NCBI GenBank assembly: GCA_023381945.1
Contig: JAMCQY010000351.1
Span: forward strand, 1-44,525
DNA from: Deltaproteobacteria bacterium
Lineage (GTDB): Bacteria > Desulfobacterota > Desulfobaccia > Desulfobaccales > 0-14-0-80-60-11
Reading direction: 5' to 3'
DNA length: 44,525 nucleotides
Numbering within the stretch: position 1 is the stretch's first letter; every line of letters begins with the position of its first letter. This document shows positions 1 to 8,882 of the stretch, piece by piece. The notes under the pieces are model-generated. The model was not told the origin of the DNA, made no database searches, and worked only from the letters and a program-made list of their open reading frames with translations. A program made the translations under genes and the position numbers.

Positions 1-1019
1 TCCGGGGCCAGGAAATCAGGGTTGCCCTGGGAGCGGGAGTACTCGTAGGCAATGGCCCGGCAACCCCGGCAGTCGGCCCAACGGGCGCAGGCGCCGCATT
101 TGCCGGAATAGCGGCTTTTGTCCCGCAGGGCCTCCAGGACCGGTGAAGTGGCCCAGATCTCCCGCAAGGAGTCCAGCCCCACCAGGCCCAAAGGGAGATT
201 GAGCCGGCGGCAAGGGACCACGGCGCCATCCGCCAGCAGGGTAAGGCCGGCTACCCCGGCGGAACAGCCGCCGGCGGGAAAAGTTCCGGCCTCCTGCGGG
301 ACCGGAGCGCGCATTTGGGCTGCCATGGGATCGCCGGTGGTGATCGTCAGGCCATTATCTTTTAAAGACAGCACCTGTTCATAAAGCTCTTTGACCTGGG
401 CCGTGGTCAACATCTGGTCCAGCCAAATCCGGCCCCGGCCCGACGGCACCAGCCGGGAGAATCCCAGGCGGGGGACGCCCAGGGTGCGGGCCAGCTTCAC
501 CAGGTCTTGGAAATAGCCGGCATTGATCCGGGACAGAGTGGCATTGAGGGAGACCTTCACCCCTGCATCCAGGAGGTAGCGGATGCCGGCCAGGGAGGCG
601 GCAAAGCTGCCGGGGCCCCGGATGGCTTGGTGAATCTCAGGAGGACCCTCCAGGCTCACCTGGACGCCGTTCACCTTAAGTTCAGCCAGACGCCGGGCCC
701 GCTCCGGGGTGATCAGGGTGCCGTTGGAGAGGACGTAGATTTCAAAGCCGATGCCGGCCATCCGTTCCAGAATGGCGAAAAAATCAGGCCGAAGAAAGGG
801 TTCGCCGCCGGTAACATTAAAACTGGGCTGAAACTCGATCTCATAAGCCTGATGCCAATCCTTCAGCATCTGGTCGATTTCATCAATCACCGCGAAAATT
901 TGGCCCCGCGTCAGTTCCCGCGATTGCCCGCCTTCCTGGTAGCAGTGCTTGCACCTCAGGTTGCATCTTTCGGTGAGATGCCACTGGATCAAGAAATCGT
1001 AAGTGCGGGATATGGACAT
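1..1019 (-). CDS. Radical SAM/SPASM domain protein, partial (C-terminus beyond left edge)
   Basis: Reading the minus strand from ATG at 1019 gives an open frame to base 1, so the gene is cut by the window edge and about 339 residues are visible. The N-terminus has the radical SAM cluster motif CNLRCKHC (CX3CX2C, residues 19-26), followed by the GGEPF motif. The C-terminal part is a SPASM-type domain with Cys at GGCSAG, VVPC, GKCGAC and ADCRGCRA, suited to bind auxiliary Fe-S clusters. Enzymes of this architecture mostly modify ribosomally made peptides (RiPP maturases, quinohemoprotein or sactionine-type chemistry) or activate sulfatases. The opening (…DFLIQWHLTERCNLRC…) and the small ORF directly upstream on the same strand favour a peptide maturase. 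The substrate is not known. Similarity to the selenobiotic (SbtM-like) group is an inference from memory. Confidence 0.9.
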   Translation of the reverse strand, partial: MSISRTYDFLIQWHLTERCNLRCKHCYQEGGQSRELTRGQIFAVIDEIDQMLKDWHQAYEIEFQPSFNVTGGEPFLRPDFFAILERMAGIGFEIYVLSNGTLITPERARRLAELKVNGVQVSLEGPPEIHQAIRGPGSFAASLAGIRYLLDAGVKVSLNATLSRINAGYFQDLVKLARTLGVPRLGFSRLVPSGRGRIWLDQMLTTAQVKELYEQVLSLKDNGLTITTGDPMAAQMRAPVPQEAGTFPAGGCSAGVAGLTLLADGAVVPCRRLNLPLGLVGLDSLREIWATSPVLEALRDKSRYSGKCGACARWADCRGCRAIAYEYSRSQGNPDFLAP

Positions 1020-1150
1020 GGGCTATTGGCTCTCAGCAATCAGCTTTCAGCTTTCAGCCTAAATAAGGGGCCTAAGAATTGAGATAAAAACTAAGAAGCA
1101 GATATGGCAAGAGAGGTTATGGCCGCCCCTGCCATACCTGCTTTGTTTAA

Positions 1151-1167
1151 GTTGCTGGACCAGCAAC
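1151..1167 (-). promoter_or_regulatory. bSECIS-like 17-nt hairpin downstream of in-frame UGAs
   Basis: On the minus strand GTTGCTGGTCCAGCAAC folds as a six-pair stem (GUUGCU/AGCAAC) closing the apical loop GGUCC. Bacterial SECIS elements present a GU-containing apical loop 10-12 nt after the UGA. Here the stem starts 10 nt after the second in-frame UGA (1180-1178) and 19 nt after the first. In this window's selD the corresponding hairpin begins 12 nt after its UGA, also with GGU in the loop. There is no bulged U, and the hairpin could be coincidental or a weak plus-strand terminator, since TTTTTT follows on that strand. Confidence 0.35.
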
Positions 1168-1186
1168 CTCAGTTTTTTCATTCCTT

Positions 1187-1276
1187 TCATTTGCGGCATA
1201 CCTTGCGGGGGTCAATCTGCTTGACCTTGCCCCAAAAGGCAGCCTCCTTGGCCAATACCTCTTTGCCAGGTTTCAT
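1187..1276 (-). CDS. Tiny ORF (29 aa) upstream of the radical SAM gene; candidate RiPP precursor
   Basis: ATG at 1276 is preceded on the minus strand by a near-perfect Shine-Dalgarno (AAGGAGGTG, about 8 nt upstream). The conventional reading is 29 residues, beginning MKPGKEVLAKEAAFWGK and ending IDPRKVCRK, stopping at TGA 1189-1187. It lies 168 bp upstream of the radical SAM/SPASM start on the same strand, the usual position of a RiPP precursor. In-frame TGA codons follow at 1180-1178 and 1171-1169, and the frame then stays open to TAG at 1093-1091. If UGA were read as Sec the product would be 61 residues with a Sec-Gly-Cys stretch. I do not recognise a family. The strong ribosome-binding site argues for translation; the function is inferred from position only. 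Confidence 0.45.
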   Translation of the reverse strand: MKPGKEVLAKEAAFWGKVKQIDPRKVCRK

Positions 1277-1476
1277 CCCGCCTTCACCTCCTTCCATGGT
1301 GGACTAACAATAAATTAAGCACCACGGGGAGAGGCGTCAATGCCGCGGGGGGTACCGGAGAAGGACTGCCACGGGCATGGGGATAGGACGGTACCAGGAA
1401 TCGCTTTGTGGGGGCACAACCACGTGCGCGCCTGATGATAAAACTTCGACTCGAAAGGGTTCTAATATGGTGGGAA

Positions 1477-1692
1477 TTAGCTGGCGGAATTCTCTTCCTG
1501 GCAACGCTTTTTGGCTTCCTTGCGGCAGAGTTCCCAGATGACGCAGCCCGGGCGGAATTTGCAGTAGAGGCAGGGGTCGGTGCAGGCCTTACATAAGTCC
1601 AGGCATTCCTGACAATAACCGACTTCGTGCTTCTGGCACACGACATAGGCGCCCCGCTCCGGATGGAAACGGCAATGATTCATCAAGTCCAT
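1477..1692 (-). CDS. Cys-rich small protein with B-box-like zinc-binding pattern
   Basis: The 71-residue product carries twelve Cys and several His in paired order: HCRFH, CQKH, CQEC, CKAC, CLYC, then C…C…C. The N-terminal half follows CX2H-X8-CX2H-X4-CX2C, which resembles a B-box-type zinc finger; the rest could bind a second metal ion. It has no signal peptide and no membrane segment. It is the first of three genes on this strand leading into the radical SAM gene, so it may be co-transcribed with it. A perfect TATAAT (minus strand, 1703-1698) ends six bases before the ATG and no Shine-Dalgarno is visible, so the mRNA may be leaderless. An internal ATG at residue 4 is an alternative start. 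The function is unknown. Confidence 0.7.
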   Translation of the reverse strand: MDLMNHCRFHPERGAYVVCQKHEVGYCQECLDLCKACTDPCLYCKFRPGCVIWELCRKEAKKRCQEENSAS

Positions 1693-1697
1693 AGATA

Positions 1698-1703
1698 ATT
1701 ATA
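1698..1703 (-). promoter_or_regulatory. -10 box TATAAT next to the start codon of the Cys-rich gene
   Basis: A perfect -10 hexamer on the minus strand ends six bases before ATG 1692, which would put the transcription start on the A of the start codon. No good -35 is visible at 16-18 nt spacing. Confidence 0.4.
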
Positions 1704-1731
1704 ACAAAAATCGAGCTGAGAAGGCGCTGAC

Positions 1732-1760
1732 TTGGTCAGGTCTAAAACTACAGTTATTAT
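1732..1760 (+). promoter_or_regulatory. Possible promoter for pcm
   Basis: TTGGTC-N17-TATTAT on the plus strand. It would give a leader of about 130 nt before pcm. The -35 is imperfect, so this is a weak call. Confidence 0.3.
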
Positions 1761-1900
1761 TCCTATTTCCGGTCTGGAATTTTGGCCAATAGCTAAAAAT
1801 CTTACGTCCAGCCCTTTAAAATCCGGGATTTATTTCCTATTTTAATTGTACTTGCCGGCGGAGCTCGACCCGCAGGCGTCCCTCCAATAAAGGATTATCC

Positions 1901-2578
1901 ATGACCGAAGATAGCTATGCCGCGCTCCGGGAACGCATGGTGGACCAGCAGATCGAGGCCCGGGGGGTGGCCGATTTACGCGTGCTGGCGGCCATGCGCA
2001 AGGTTCCCCGGCACCTCTTCATTCCCAGCCATCTCTGGGATCAGGCCTACAATGACTATCCATTGCCCATCGGCGAGAATCAGACCATTTCGCAGCCCTA
2101 CATCGTCGCCCTGATGACTGAACTGCTCGAGATCACGGAGACCGACCGGGTCCTGGAGGTCGGCACCGGTTCCGGTTATCAGGCGGCCATCCTGGCGGAG
2201 TTGGCCGCAGAGGTCTTTAGCATCGACCGGGTGGGCGGTCTGGCGGATCAGGCCAGGCAGGTGCTGGACTCCCTGGGTTATACCAACATCAAGATTCGGG
2301 TGGGGGACGGCACCCTGGGCTGGCCCGAGGAGATGCCCTTTGACGCCATCATCGTCACCGCCGGGGCGCCCAAAGTCCCCCGGCCTTTAACGGAGCAACT
2401 GGCCTTGGGGGGGCGGTTGGTGATCCCGGTGGGGGACGTCTGGTCCCAAACCCTGACCTGCGTTCGCAAGACCAGGGAAGGGTTGAAATTCGAATATCAC
2501 GGCGGCTGCCGGTTTGTGCGCCTCATCGGCAAATACGGCTGGGGTGGCGACAGGGAGGTGGAGTTAAGGTCTGATTGA
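1901..2578 (+). CDS. pcm: Protein-L-isoaspartate O-methyltransferase
   Basis: This cytosolic repair enzyme transfers a methyl group from SAM to isoaspartyl residues in damaged proteins, allowing their return to normal aspartate. The 225-residue product has the family length. Visible marks are GENQTISQP (residues 58-66), characteristic of PCMT, and the SAM-binding motif I VLEVGTGSGYQAA (about 84-96), followed by an acidic motif (FSIDRV) and GDGTLGWPE. The C-terminus ends with the usual RFVRLIGKYGW block. The ATG at 1901 is preceded by AAAGGA. It is convergent with the mre operon, which is on the other strand and ends at 2757. Confidence 0.95.
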   Translation: MTEDSYAALRERMVDQQIEARGVADLRVLAAMRKVPRHLFIPSHLWDQAYNDYPLPIGENQTISQPYIVALMTELLEITETDRVLEVGTGSGYQAAILAELAAEVFSIDRVGGLADQARQVLDSLGYTNIKIRVGDGTLGWPEEMPFDAIIVTAGAPKVPRPLTEQLALGGRLVIPVGDVWSQTLTCVRKTREGLKFEYHGGCRFVRLIGKYGWGGDREVELRSD

Positions 2579-2649
2579 AATAAGCCCAAAAATTCATATA
2601 CTTAGCGAATCAGGAATAGAAAGTTGAGAGCAGGCTCCCTCGTCTGCTG

Positions 2650-2674
2650 AAAAAAACAGCGGAGGGCGGCTGTT
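2650..2674 (-). terminator. Rho-independent terminator of the mre operon
   Basis: On the minus strand a six-pair stem AACAGC/GCTGTT with an 8-nt loop is followed by a run of T. It lies about 85 bp beyond the mrdA stop codon in the direction of transcription. Confidence 0.65.
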
Positions 2675-2756
2675 CACATAAAACTCTGCTAACGTGGTGG
2701 GCGTCCCTGCCTGCCAACCTCAGCGAGTTGGCCCGAAGACGGCCCTCACCTCATAA

Positions 2757-4664
2757 TTATTCGGATTTGGCTACCCGGGGGCGTTCCGTCAAGGCTGCGG
2801 CGATAACCTGCCGGGCCAGGGGACCGGCGGCGCTGCCGCCATGGCCGCCGTGCTCGACTATCACCGCCACGGCCACCCGGGGGTTATCCGCCGGGGCGTA
2901 ACCCACGAACCAGGCGTGGTTCTCGTAGCGATGGCCCGCCAGGACCTCTTTGGCGTCTTTCTTCTCCGCCTCCAGCCGTTCTACAGTCACTACCTGGGCG
3001 GTGCCGGTCTTGCCGGCTATCCGGATATTTGGGAGGAAGGCCGCGTGGCCGGTCCCCTGGTCTTCCTCCACTACTCCTTCCAGGCCTTTCTGCACCGCTT
3101 CGATGGTAGCCGGACCGGCCCCCAGGCTGTACTTAGCCACAGGATGCAATTGGTACAGGACCTCACCTGAGGGGCTCTCCACCTTCTCCACTATCTGCGG
3201 TTGGTAAATGGTGCCGCCGCTGGCTATGGCCGCAGCCACCTGGGCCATCTGGATCGGGGTGGCCAGGTTGTAACCCTGGCCGATGGCCACCGACATGGTC
3301 TCACCTTCGTGCCAGGACTGCTTAAACCGGGCCTTCTTCCATTCGGAGGAGGGCACCAGGCCGCGAGCCTCCCGGTCCAGGTTCAGGCCGCTGGGCTCCC
3401 CCAATCCGAACCGCCGGCCCCATTTGGCGATGCGGTCAATCCCCAGCTTTTTACCCAGGTTATAGAAATAGACGTCACAGGATTCCACCAGAGCTTCATG
3501 CAGATTCATGTCGCCATGGCCGTGTTTTTTCTTCCAGCAATTGAACACATGGTTGCCCACGGTCATCGACCCGGAGCAATGGACCGCTTCGTCGGGAGTG
3601 ATGGCGCCCTCTTCCAGGCCGGCCACCGCCATGACGATTTTAAAAGTGGAACCTGGTGGGTACTGGCCCCGCAAGGGCCGGTTTTCCAGGGGATGCCTCT
3701 TATCCTTGATGAGCCCTTGCCATTCCCGGGCGGTAAGGCCCCTTTCAAAGGCTTCCTGGGAGAAGCTGGGAGAAGAGGCCAGGGCGAGGACTCTTCCGGA
3801 ACGCGGGTCCAGGGCGACGATGGCCCCGGCCATCCCTTCCAAACAACCCTCGGCCTCTTTTTGCACGCGGTCGTCCAGGGTCAGATAAATATTGGCCCCA
3901 GGGGTGGGCAAGACCGAATCCAACTGGCGGAACTCCCGGCCGTAAGCATCCACTTCGATGCGACGGTAACCTCTGGCGCCTCGGATGAACTTATCCCAGG
4001 CCAGTTCGATGCCGCAGCGGCCGACATAATCTCCCGTTTTATAATTGGCAAATTTGCCATTTTTTAACTGGGCCTCGGTAATTTCGCCCAAATAACCCAG
4101 GGTATGAGCCGCCAGACCGTTTTGCCGATACTCCCGCTTGGGTTGGATCTGCACCGTCACCCCCGTCAGCTCTGGCTGATAAGTTTCTACCAGGCTCATT
4201 TCCTCCCAAGTAAGGTCGCCGCGCAGCCGCACCTGGTAAAGACTTGCAGCCTTGGCGTTTTCCAACTGTCTGGTGACCTGTTTCTGATCCAATTTCAACA
4301 GACTCGCCAAACGCCGGGCCAGAAGCGGGATATCACCCACGTCCTCCAGGACCGCCACCAGGTCGTAACTGGTGCGATTTCCCACCAGAACATCGCCGGT
4401 ACGATCCAGGATTTTGCCACGCCAGGGAGGCAGGTCTTGCTGGCGAAGGCGGTTCTGCTCTGACCGGAGCTGCATATCCGCTCCTTGCACCAGTTGGAGA
4501 AACCAGAGGCGCAGGAACAGGAGGGCAAAGAGGCAGAGGACGGATAAGGCCACGACGGAAAAATTGCGCCGGACCTGTTCCTGTTCCTCCGGCGACATGG
4601 CGCCGCCGCTGGAATTTCCCAGGAATCTAAAACCCCAAAGATTCTCTTTTTGCAGATCAGGCAT
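2757..4664 (-). CDS. mrdA: Penicillin-binding protein 2 (elongasome transpeptidase)
   Basis: This is the class B PBP that cross-links peptidoglycan during cell elongation, anchored in the inner membrane with its catalytic domain in the periplasm. The 635-residue product has a single N-terminal membrane segment (about 36-57) and a pedestal/dimerisation region with the PPWRGKILDR block. The transpeptidase motifs are S339-TFK (nucleophile and Lys), S395-C-D, and K552-TGT. It is the last gene of the mreB-mreC-mreD-mrdA operon, 51 bp after mreD. In many bacteria rodA follows; here a terminator follows instead. The start at 4664 adds about 22 residues before a second ATG in SGGAMSPEE, either of which could be used. 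Confidence 0.95.
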   Translation of the reverse strand: MPDLQKENLWGFRFLGNSSGGAMSPEEQEQVRRNFSVVALSVLCLFALLFLRLWFLQLVQGADMQLRSEQNRLRQQDLPPWRGKILDRTGDVLVGNRTSYDLVAVLEDVGDIPLLARRLASLLKLDQKQVTRQLENAKAASLYQVRLRGDLTWEEMSLVETYQPELTGVTVQIQPKREYRQNGLAAHTLGYLGEITEAQLKNGKFANYKTGDYVGRCGIELAWDKFIRGARGYRRIEVDAYGREFRQLDSVLPTPGANIYLTLDDRVQKEAEGCLEGMAGAIVALDPRSGRVLALASSPSFSQEAFERGLTAREWQGLIKDKRHPLENRPLRGQYPPGSTFKIVMAVAGLEEGAITPDEAVHCSGSMTVGNHVFNCWKKKHGHGDMNLHEALVESCDVYFYNLGKKLGIDRIAKWGRRFGLGEPSGLNLDREARGLVPSSEWKKARFKQSWHEGETMSVAIGQGYNLATPIQMAQVAAAIASGGTIYQPQIVEKVESPSGEVLYQLHPVAKYSLGAGPATIEAVQKGLEGVVEEDQGTGHAAFLPNIRIAGKTGTAQVVTVERLEAEKKDAKEVLAGHRYENHAWFVGYAPADNPRVAVAVIVEHGGHGGSAAGPLARQVIAAALTERPRVAKSE

Positions 4665-4715
4665 CAGAGTCCAAACTCAAAGGAGTACCTGTGAATGCGC
4701 CCCTTCACCGCAATT

Positions 4716-5240
4716 TCAAGAAAATGACTGGTAGGGCGAAGAATCACCGGGGCGCCAGCCGAAATGCCGCAAAAAAATTTCCATCCGCTGAATCAGGAGA
4801 TACATCAAAGGTCCCACGGCCGCAGTGCCCAGAATTTCCACGATATGGCGAGTCAACAGATGATAGGCAAAAAGACCTTCGTGTCCCAGGGTCATAATGC
4901 TTACCTGCATAAAGAACTCTTGCACACTTAAGCCCGCCAAACTACCCACCACCTGGGAGCCGAGGCGTTGCCAGAGGAGCCGATGCCTGAGGAACCTGGC
5001 TGCGGCCACCAGCAGCAGGGCGGCACCCAGATGCAATCCGAAGGGGGTAGTGGCATAGCTGTCCTGCAAGGCCCCCAAGACCAGGGCCAGGGCCAGGGCC
5101 AGCCCCAGGGAAGGACGCAAAGCCACAAAAAACAGGAGCAGGGACAGGAAGCGCAAGTGCACTTGCGGAAAGAACACCAAGTTCTGCGCGTAAAAGAAGC
5201 AGAGGGCCAGAACAGTATAACCAAAAAGGGCGGCAATCAT
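4716..5240 (-). CDS. mreD: Rod shape-determining protein MreD
   Basis: An integral membrane partner of MreC in the elongasome. The 174-residue product is almost entirely hydrophobic, with about five to six predicted membrane segments and few charged residues, typical of MreD. It is recognised chiefly by this profile and by its position between mreC and mrdA. Its ATG overlaps the mreC stop by four bases (ATGA), which suggests translational coupling. Confidence 0.9.
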   Translation of the reverse strand: MIAALFGYTVLALCFFYAQNLVFFPQVHLRFLSLLLFFVALRPSLGLALALALVLGALQDSYATTPFGLHLGAALLLVAAARFLRHRLLWQRLGSQVVGSLAGLSVQEFFMQVSIMTLGHEGLFAYHLLTRHIVEILGTAAVGPLMYLLIQRMEIFLRHFGWRPGDSSPYQSFS

Positions 5241-6076
5241 GGCTCGGACAGAGAGATACTGGCCACTTTAATCACCAGGACCTCATCCAGCGCCGCCAGG
5301 TCCACGGTGGGGGCAACCTCGATCTCCTGATAGACTCCGGGGTTTTTCTTGTTGGCCTCGGTCACCTTGCCAAAGACCAGCCCCTTGGGATAAATACCGC
5401 CCAATCCCGAGGCCAGGACCAGGTCACCAACCTGTACGTCGGCGCTTTTAGGAACGAAATCCAGGGAGCAGCTCCAGCCTCCCTTACCTTTGAGGATTCC
5501 CCGCACCCGGCTGCGCTGTACCACGGCTTCGGCGCCGCTCTTGCGGTCTACAATCAGCATCACCTTGGAGTACTGAGGAAAAGTCTCCACCACCCGTCCC
5601 ACGATGCCCTCCGGGGCCAGCACCGGCAGGCCGTTTTTCACTCCCTGGGACTTGCCCTGATCGATCAGGGCGCAGCGGGACCACATGGATGGATCATAGG
5701 CGATGATCCGGGCGCCAATAACCGGCAAGGCCACCTGTCTCTTCATATCCAGCAGTCCTTCGAGGCGGCTCAAGGCCTGCTGGGCCTCCTGGTAGCGCAC
5801 TTCCCTCTGCTGGTATTCTTCCAACCTGTGGCGAAGGCGGATATTTTCATGCCTGGCCCCCACCAGGTCGAAATAACCCTGCCAGAGCTTTTTTACGTTG
5901 CGGGCCAGGTACTCCAGGGCTTGAAGTCCCGGGCTGGTTATGGCGATCACCGTCCCCTGAACCCTGGATACGGCCGGTGATTGCTTCAGGCTGAGGGAAA
6001 GGACGGAGATAACCAGCAAGACGGCCAGGGCAATCAACAGCGGGGTGCGATAGCGCAGTCTAGGGCGCAAAACCAA
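5237..6076 (-). CDS. mreC: Rod shape-determining protein MreC
   Basis: A bitopic inner-membrane protein that links cytoplasmic MreB to periplasmic PBP2. The 279-residue product has a short basic cytoplasmic start, one membrane helix (about 11-30), a coiled-coil stretch (about 70-110, rich in Arg/Glu/Gln/Leu) and the beta-rich MreC domain, with typical blocks such as GIVGRVVE and VLIVDRKS and the closing segment with DLVLASGLGGIYPKG. It starts five bases after the mreB stop and overlaps mreD, so the three are one transcription unit. Confidence 0.95.
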   Translation of the reverse strand: MVLRPRLRYRTPLLIALAVLLVISVLSLSLKQSPAVSRVQGTVIAITSPGLQALEYLARNVKKLWQGYFDLVGARHENIRLRHRLEEYQQREVRYQEAQQALSRLEGLLDMKRQVALPVIGARIIAYDPSMWSRCALIDQGKSQGVKNGLPVLAPEGIVGRVVETFPQYSKVMLIVDRKSGAEAVVQRSRVRGILKGKGGWSCSLDFVPKSADVQVGDLVLASGLGGIYPKGLVFGKVTEANKKNPGVYQEIEVAPTVDLAALDEVLVIKVASISLSEP

Positions 6077-6081
6077 CCGCC

Positions 6082-7125
<1,044 letters not shown>

Positions 7126-7211
7126 TTAATATTGATGGAACACCGCCTGAGGGTGGAAAGGGCCTCCCTTCCAGGGCGCCTCATGGAGACATGACGAACC
7201 CTGCACCCTCT

Positions 7212-7239
7212 ATTGTGCCTACTTGTGAAGAAAATTCAA
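7212..7239 (-). promoter_or_regulatory. Probable promoter of the mre operon
   Basis: On the minus strand TTGAAT-N16-CACAAT lies about 90 bp upstream of mreB in the 287-bp divergent spacer. Each box matches the sigma-70 consensus at four or more positions. Confidence 0.4.
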
Positions 7240-7406
7240 GCTAAAAATCCTGCCAAGACTCTGGACCGCGGGATAAAAGCGACCGCTGGCGAGGGGTTTA
7301 AACAACCCTCCTTGACCATCCAAGCTTACCGTGTTTCTCCTGGCATTGTATAAATTTCTATTGACTTGTGCTAATATGGAAACAATGAGACAAAGGGAGG
7401 GCAAAG

Positions 7407-7823
7407 ATGAAGACCTATCATAACAACAAGTGGGGATTCACCATCACTTTGCCCAAGGGTTGGCGGGAGCCGCCGTGGCTGGTTCGCGTGCTTTTCAGAC
7501 GCCGGCAACTGGCAGAGCAGCCGGAGTTCTATGGCCCCTATCATTCCAAATTACAATTCACCATCAACTCGATACGTTTGGTTCCGGAAATCGTCGAACA
7601 GCAGAAAAACTTGGAACGCATGGCGGTAAAGTGCGGTCACCTGGTAACTGATTTTGATGTTATCCGGGTGCAGGGCAGGGATCATGCCACCATGGTGTTC
7701 GATGCCCGCGGCATTGGTGAGGTAAAAGTCTATAGTTTGATATTCGGACACACCGAATATCTGATAACCGGCCATGGCAGGGTGCATGAGACTGACTATA
7801 TTGTGAAATCATTTAGGGTTTAG
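7407..7823 (+). CDS. Hypothetical protein (138 aa)
   Basis: Not recognised. The product has 138 residues, is probably cytosolic (no signal peptide or membrane segment), and is a mixed alpha/beta protein opening YHNNKWGFTITLPKGW. That opening, a short fold around a Gly-Trp turn, recalls PsbP/DUF1795-type domains, but the likeness is weak. A strong ribosome-binding site (GGGAGGG) precedes the ATG. It stands alone: mreB diverges from it and a terminator-like hairpin at 7921 separates it from rpmH. Confidence 0.75.
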   Translation: MKTYHNNKWGFTITLPKGWREPPWLVRVLFRRRQLAEQPEFYGPYHSKLQFTINSIRLVPEIVEQQKNLERMAVKCGHLVTDFDVIRVQGRDHATMVFDARGIGEVKVYSLIFGHTEYLITGHGRVHETDYIVKSFRV

Positions 7824-7920
7824 CTCAGGATGAGATTATTAATCACTGGCCGGGAGCAAGAATGACTCATTACTGATCGATACTTGAGCCCTGGCAACGT
7901 CGCCGAAGGTTCACCGCAAG

Positions 7921-7948
7921 GCCTGGATTAACCCATCCGGGCTTTTTT
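7921..7948 (+). terminator. Rho-independent terminator upstream of rpmH
   Basis: GCCTGGAT/ATCCGGGC forms an eight-pair stem with one G-U pair and a TAACCC loop, followed by six T. It probably ends the transcript of the unknown 138-aa gene. The 40 bases before it (about 7885-7920) could also pair with the hairpin, so an attenuator is possible but not shown. Confidence 0.65.
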
Positions 7949-8041
7949 GCCTTATTAGGAGGCAATTTTTCTGAGGCGCATTTAATGGAAATTTCTAAGT
8001 CAAACTTGGTTTCCCAGGCTTTGAATTTGCCGCTCGCACCC

Positions 8042-8072
8042 TTGACAAAAGCGACGATAAATGGTTTATAAA
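8042..8072 (+). promoter_or_regulatory. Probable promoter of the rpmH-rnpA cluster
   Basis: A perfect TTGACA is followed by TATAAA at a long 19-nt spacing, about 40 bp upstream of rpmH and downstream of the terminator at 7921. Confidence 0.5.
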
Positions 8073-8110
8073 ATGTTTGGAAAAAGTTCTGGGAGTACAA
8101 GGATAAATAA

Positions 8111-8248
8111 ATGTCAAAGCGCACTTTTCAGCCACATAATCTGCGCCGGTCCAGGACCCACGGCTTCTTGGAGCGGATGAGCACTAAAGGCGGCCGCCAG
8201 GTCATTAAGCGCCGCCGGGCCCGGGGCCGCAAACGCCTGACGGTTTAG
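8111..8248 (+). CDS. rpmH: 50S ribosomal protein L34
   Basis: A structural protein of the large ribosomal subunit. The 45-residue, highly basic product starts [19 protein letters not shown] and ends [12 protein letters not shown], the L34 signature over the full length. It opens the conserved rpmH-rnpA-yidD-yidC cluster. AAGGA lies about 8 nt upstream of the ATG. dnaA, the usual neighbour upstream, is absent. Confidence 0.97.
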   Translation: MSKRTFQPHNLRRSRTHGFLERMSTKGGRQVIKRRRARGRKRLTV

Positions 8249-8257
8249 TCTGGTGGA

Positions 8258-8671
8258 GTGTTCCTGAGTTCTGTCCCGCATTCCGTCGGCCGGCGCCCCA
8301 TCCCGAACCCAACCGCCAAAGGGACCGCAAGTTTCACCAAAGCGGATCGGCTCCGCCGTCGCTCTGAATATCTCCGGGTCCAGGCCCAGGGGAGACGGAT
8401 ATACTCGCGTCATTTTGGGGTCACTGTGGCGCCCGCGGAGGCTTCTATTCCCCGGCTGGGGCTGGTGGTAACCCGGCGTTTCGGCAAGGCATGCAGGCGT
8501 AACCGTATGAAACGCCTGCTGAGGGAATTTTTTCGGCGCCATAAGAAGTGGCTGCCTTCTCAGGACCTGGTAATTATGGCCAAAAAGGGGGCCGAGACCT
8601 TGAATTATGACCAGGTGGCCGAAGAGCTAGGCCGCCTGCTGCTTTCTCACCAGGTCGCGGACCATGATTAA
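8258..8671 (+). CDS. rnpA: Ribonuclease P protein component
   Basis: This protein subunit helps the RNase P RNA to process tRNA 5' ends. The 137-residue product carries the family core: [18 protein letters not shown] near the N-terminus and the RNA-binding [16 protein letters not shown] (RNR motif). I use the GTG at 8258, ten bases after rpmH; this leaves about 26 residues before the conserved core, so a later start is possible. The 3' end overlaps yidD by eight bases. Confidence 0.93.
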   Translation: MFLSSVPHSVGRRPIPNPTAKGTASFTKADRLRRRSEYLRVQAQGRRIYSRHFGVTVAPAEASIPRLGLVVTRRFGKACRRNRMKRLLREFFRRHKKWLPSQDLVIMAKKGAETLNYDQVAEELGRLLLSHQVADHD

Positions 8672-8873
8672 AGTAGCCTTGTGGGCCATCAGGGCCTACC
8701 AGTTATTGATTTCGCCCCTGTTTCCCAGTTGTTGCCGTTTCGCCCCCAGCTGTTCCCATTATGCCGCTGAGGCCCTGGAGCGCCACGGCTGGCGGCGGGG
8801 TCTGTACCTGAGTCTGCGGCGCCTGCTGCGCTGCCATCCTTTTCACCCCGGGGGTTGGGACCCGGTGCCTTAG
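8664..8873 (+). CDS. yidD: Membrane protein insertion efficiency factor YidD
   Basis: A small protein that assists YidC-dependent membrane insertion. The 69-residue product has the family pattern: an amphipathic start ([16 protein letters not shown]) and the three-Cys block [13 protein letters not shown], ending [14 protein letters not shown]. It is located as usual between rnpA and yidC, overlapping the former and nine bases from the latter. Confidence 0.95.
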   Translation: MIKVALWAIRAYQLLISPLFPSCCRFAPSCSHYAAEALERHGWRRGLYLSLRRLLRCHPFHPGGWDPVP

Positions 8874-8882
8874 GAGTCACCC

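Noticed and set aside
1080..1215. 46-aa minus-strand ORF (start MPQMKGMKKLRL) overlapping the tiny ORF in another frame
   Set aside because: No good ribosome-binding site and no recognisable features; the other frame has a much better initiation site. It remains a possible alternative.
2713..2732. Hairpin GCCAAC/GTTGGC after mrdA as terminator
   Set aside because: No T-run; the hairpin at 2650 with a T-tract is the better candidate.
3201..4067. Long plus-strand ORFs opposite mrdA, mreB, the EF-G-like gene and pcnB (for example 31273-32931, 38871-39833)
   Set aside because: They are antisense shadows of clearly recognised proteins in GC-rich DNA.
7824..8110. Replication origin beside rpmH
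   Set aside because: No dnaA gene and no cluster of DnaA boxes.
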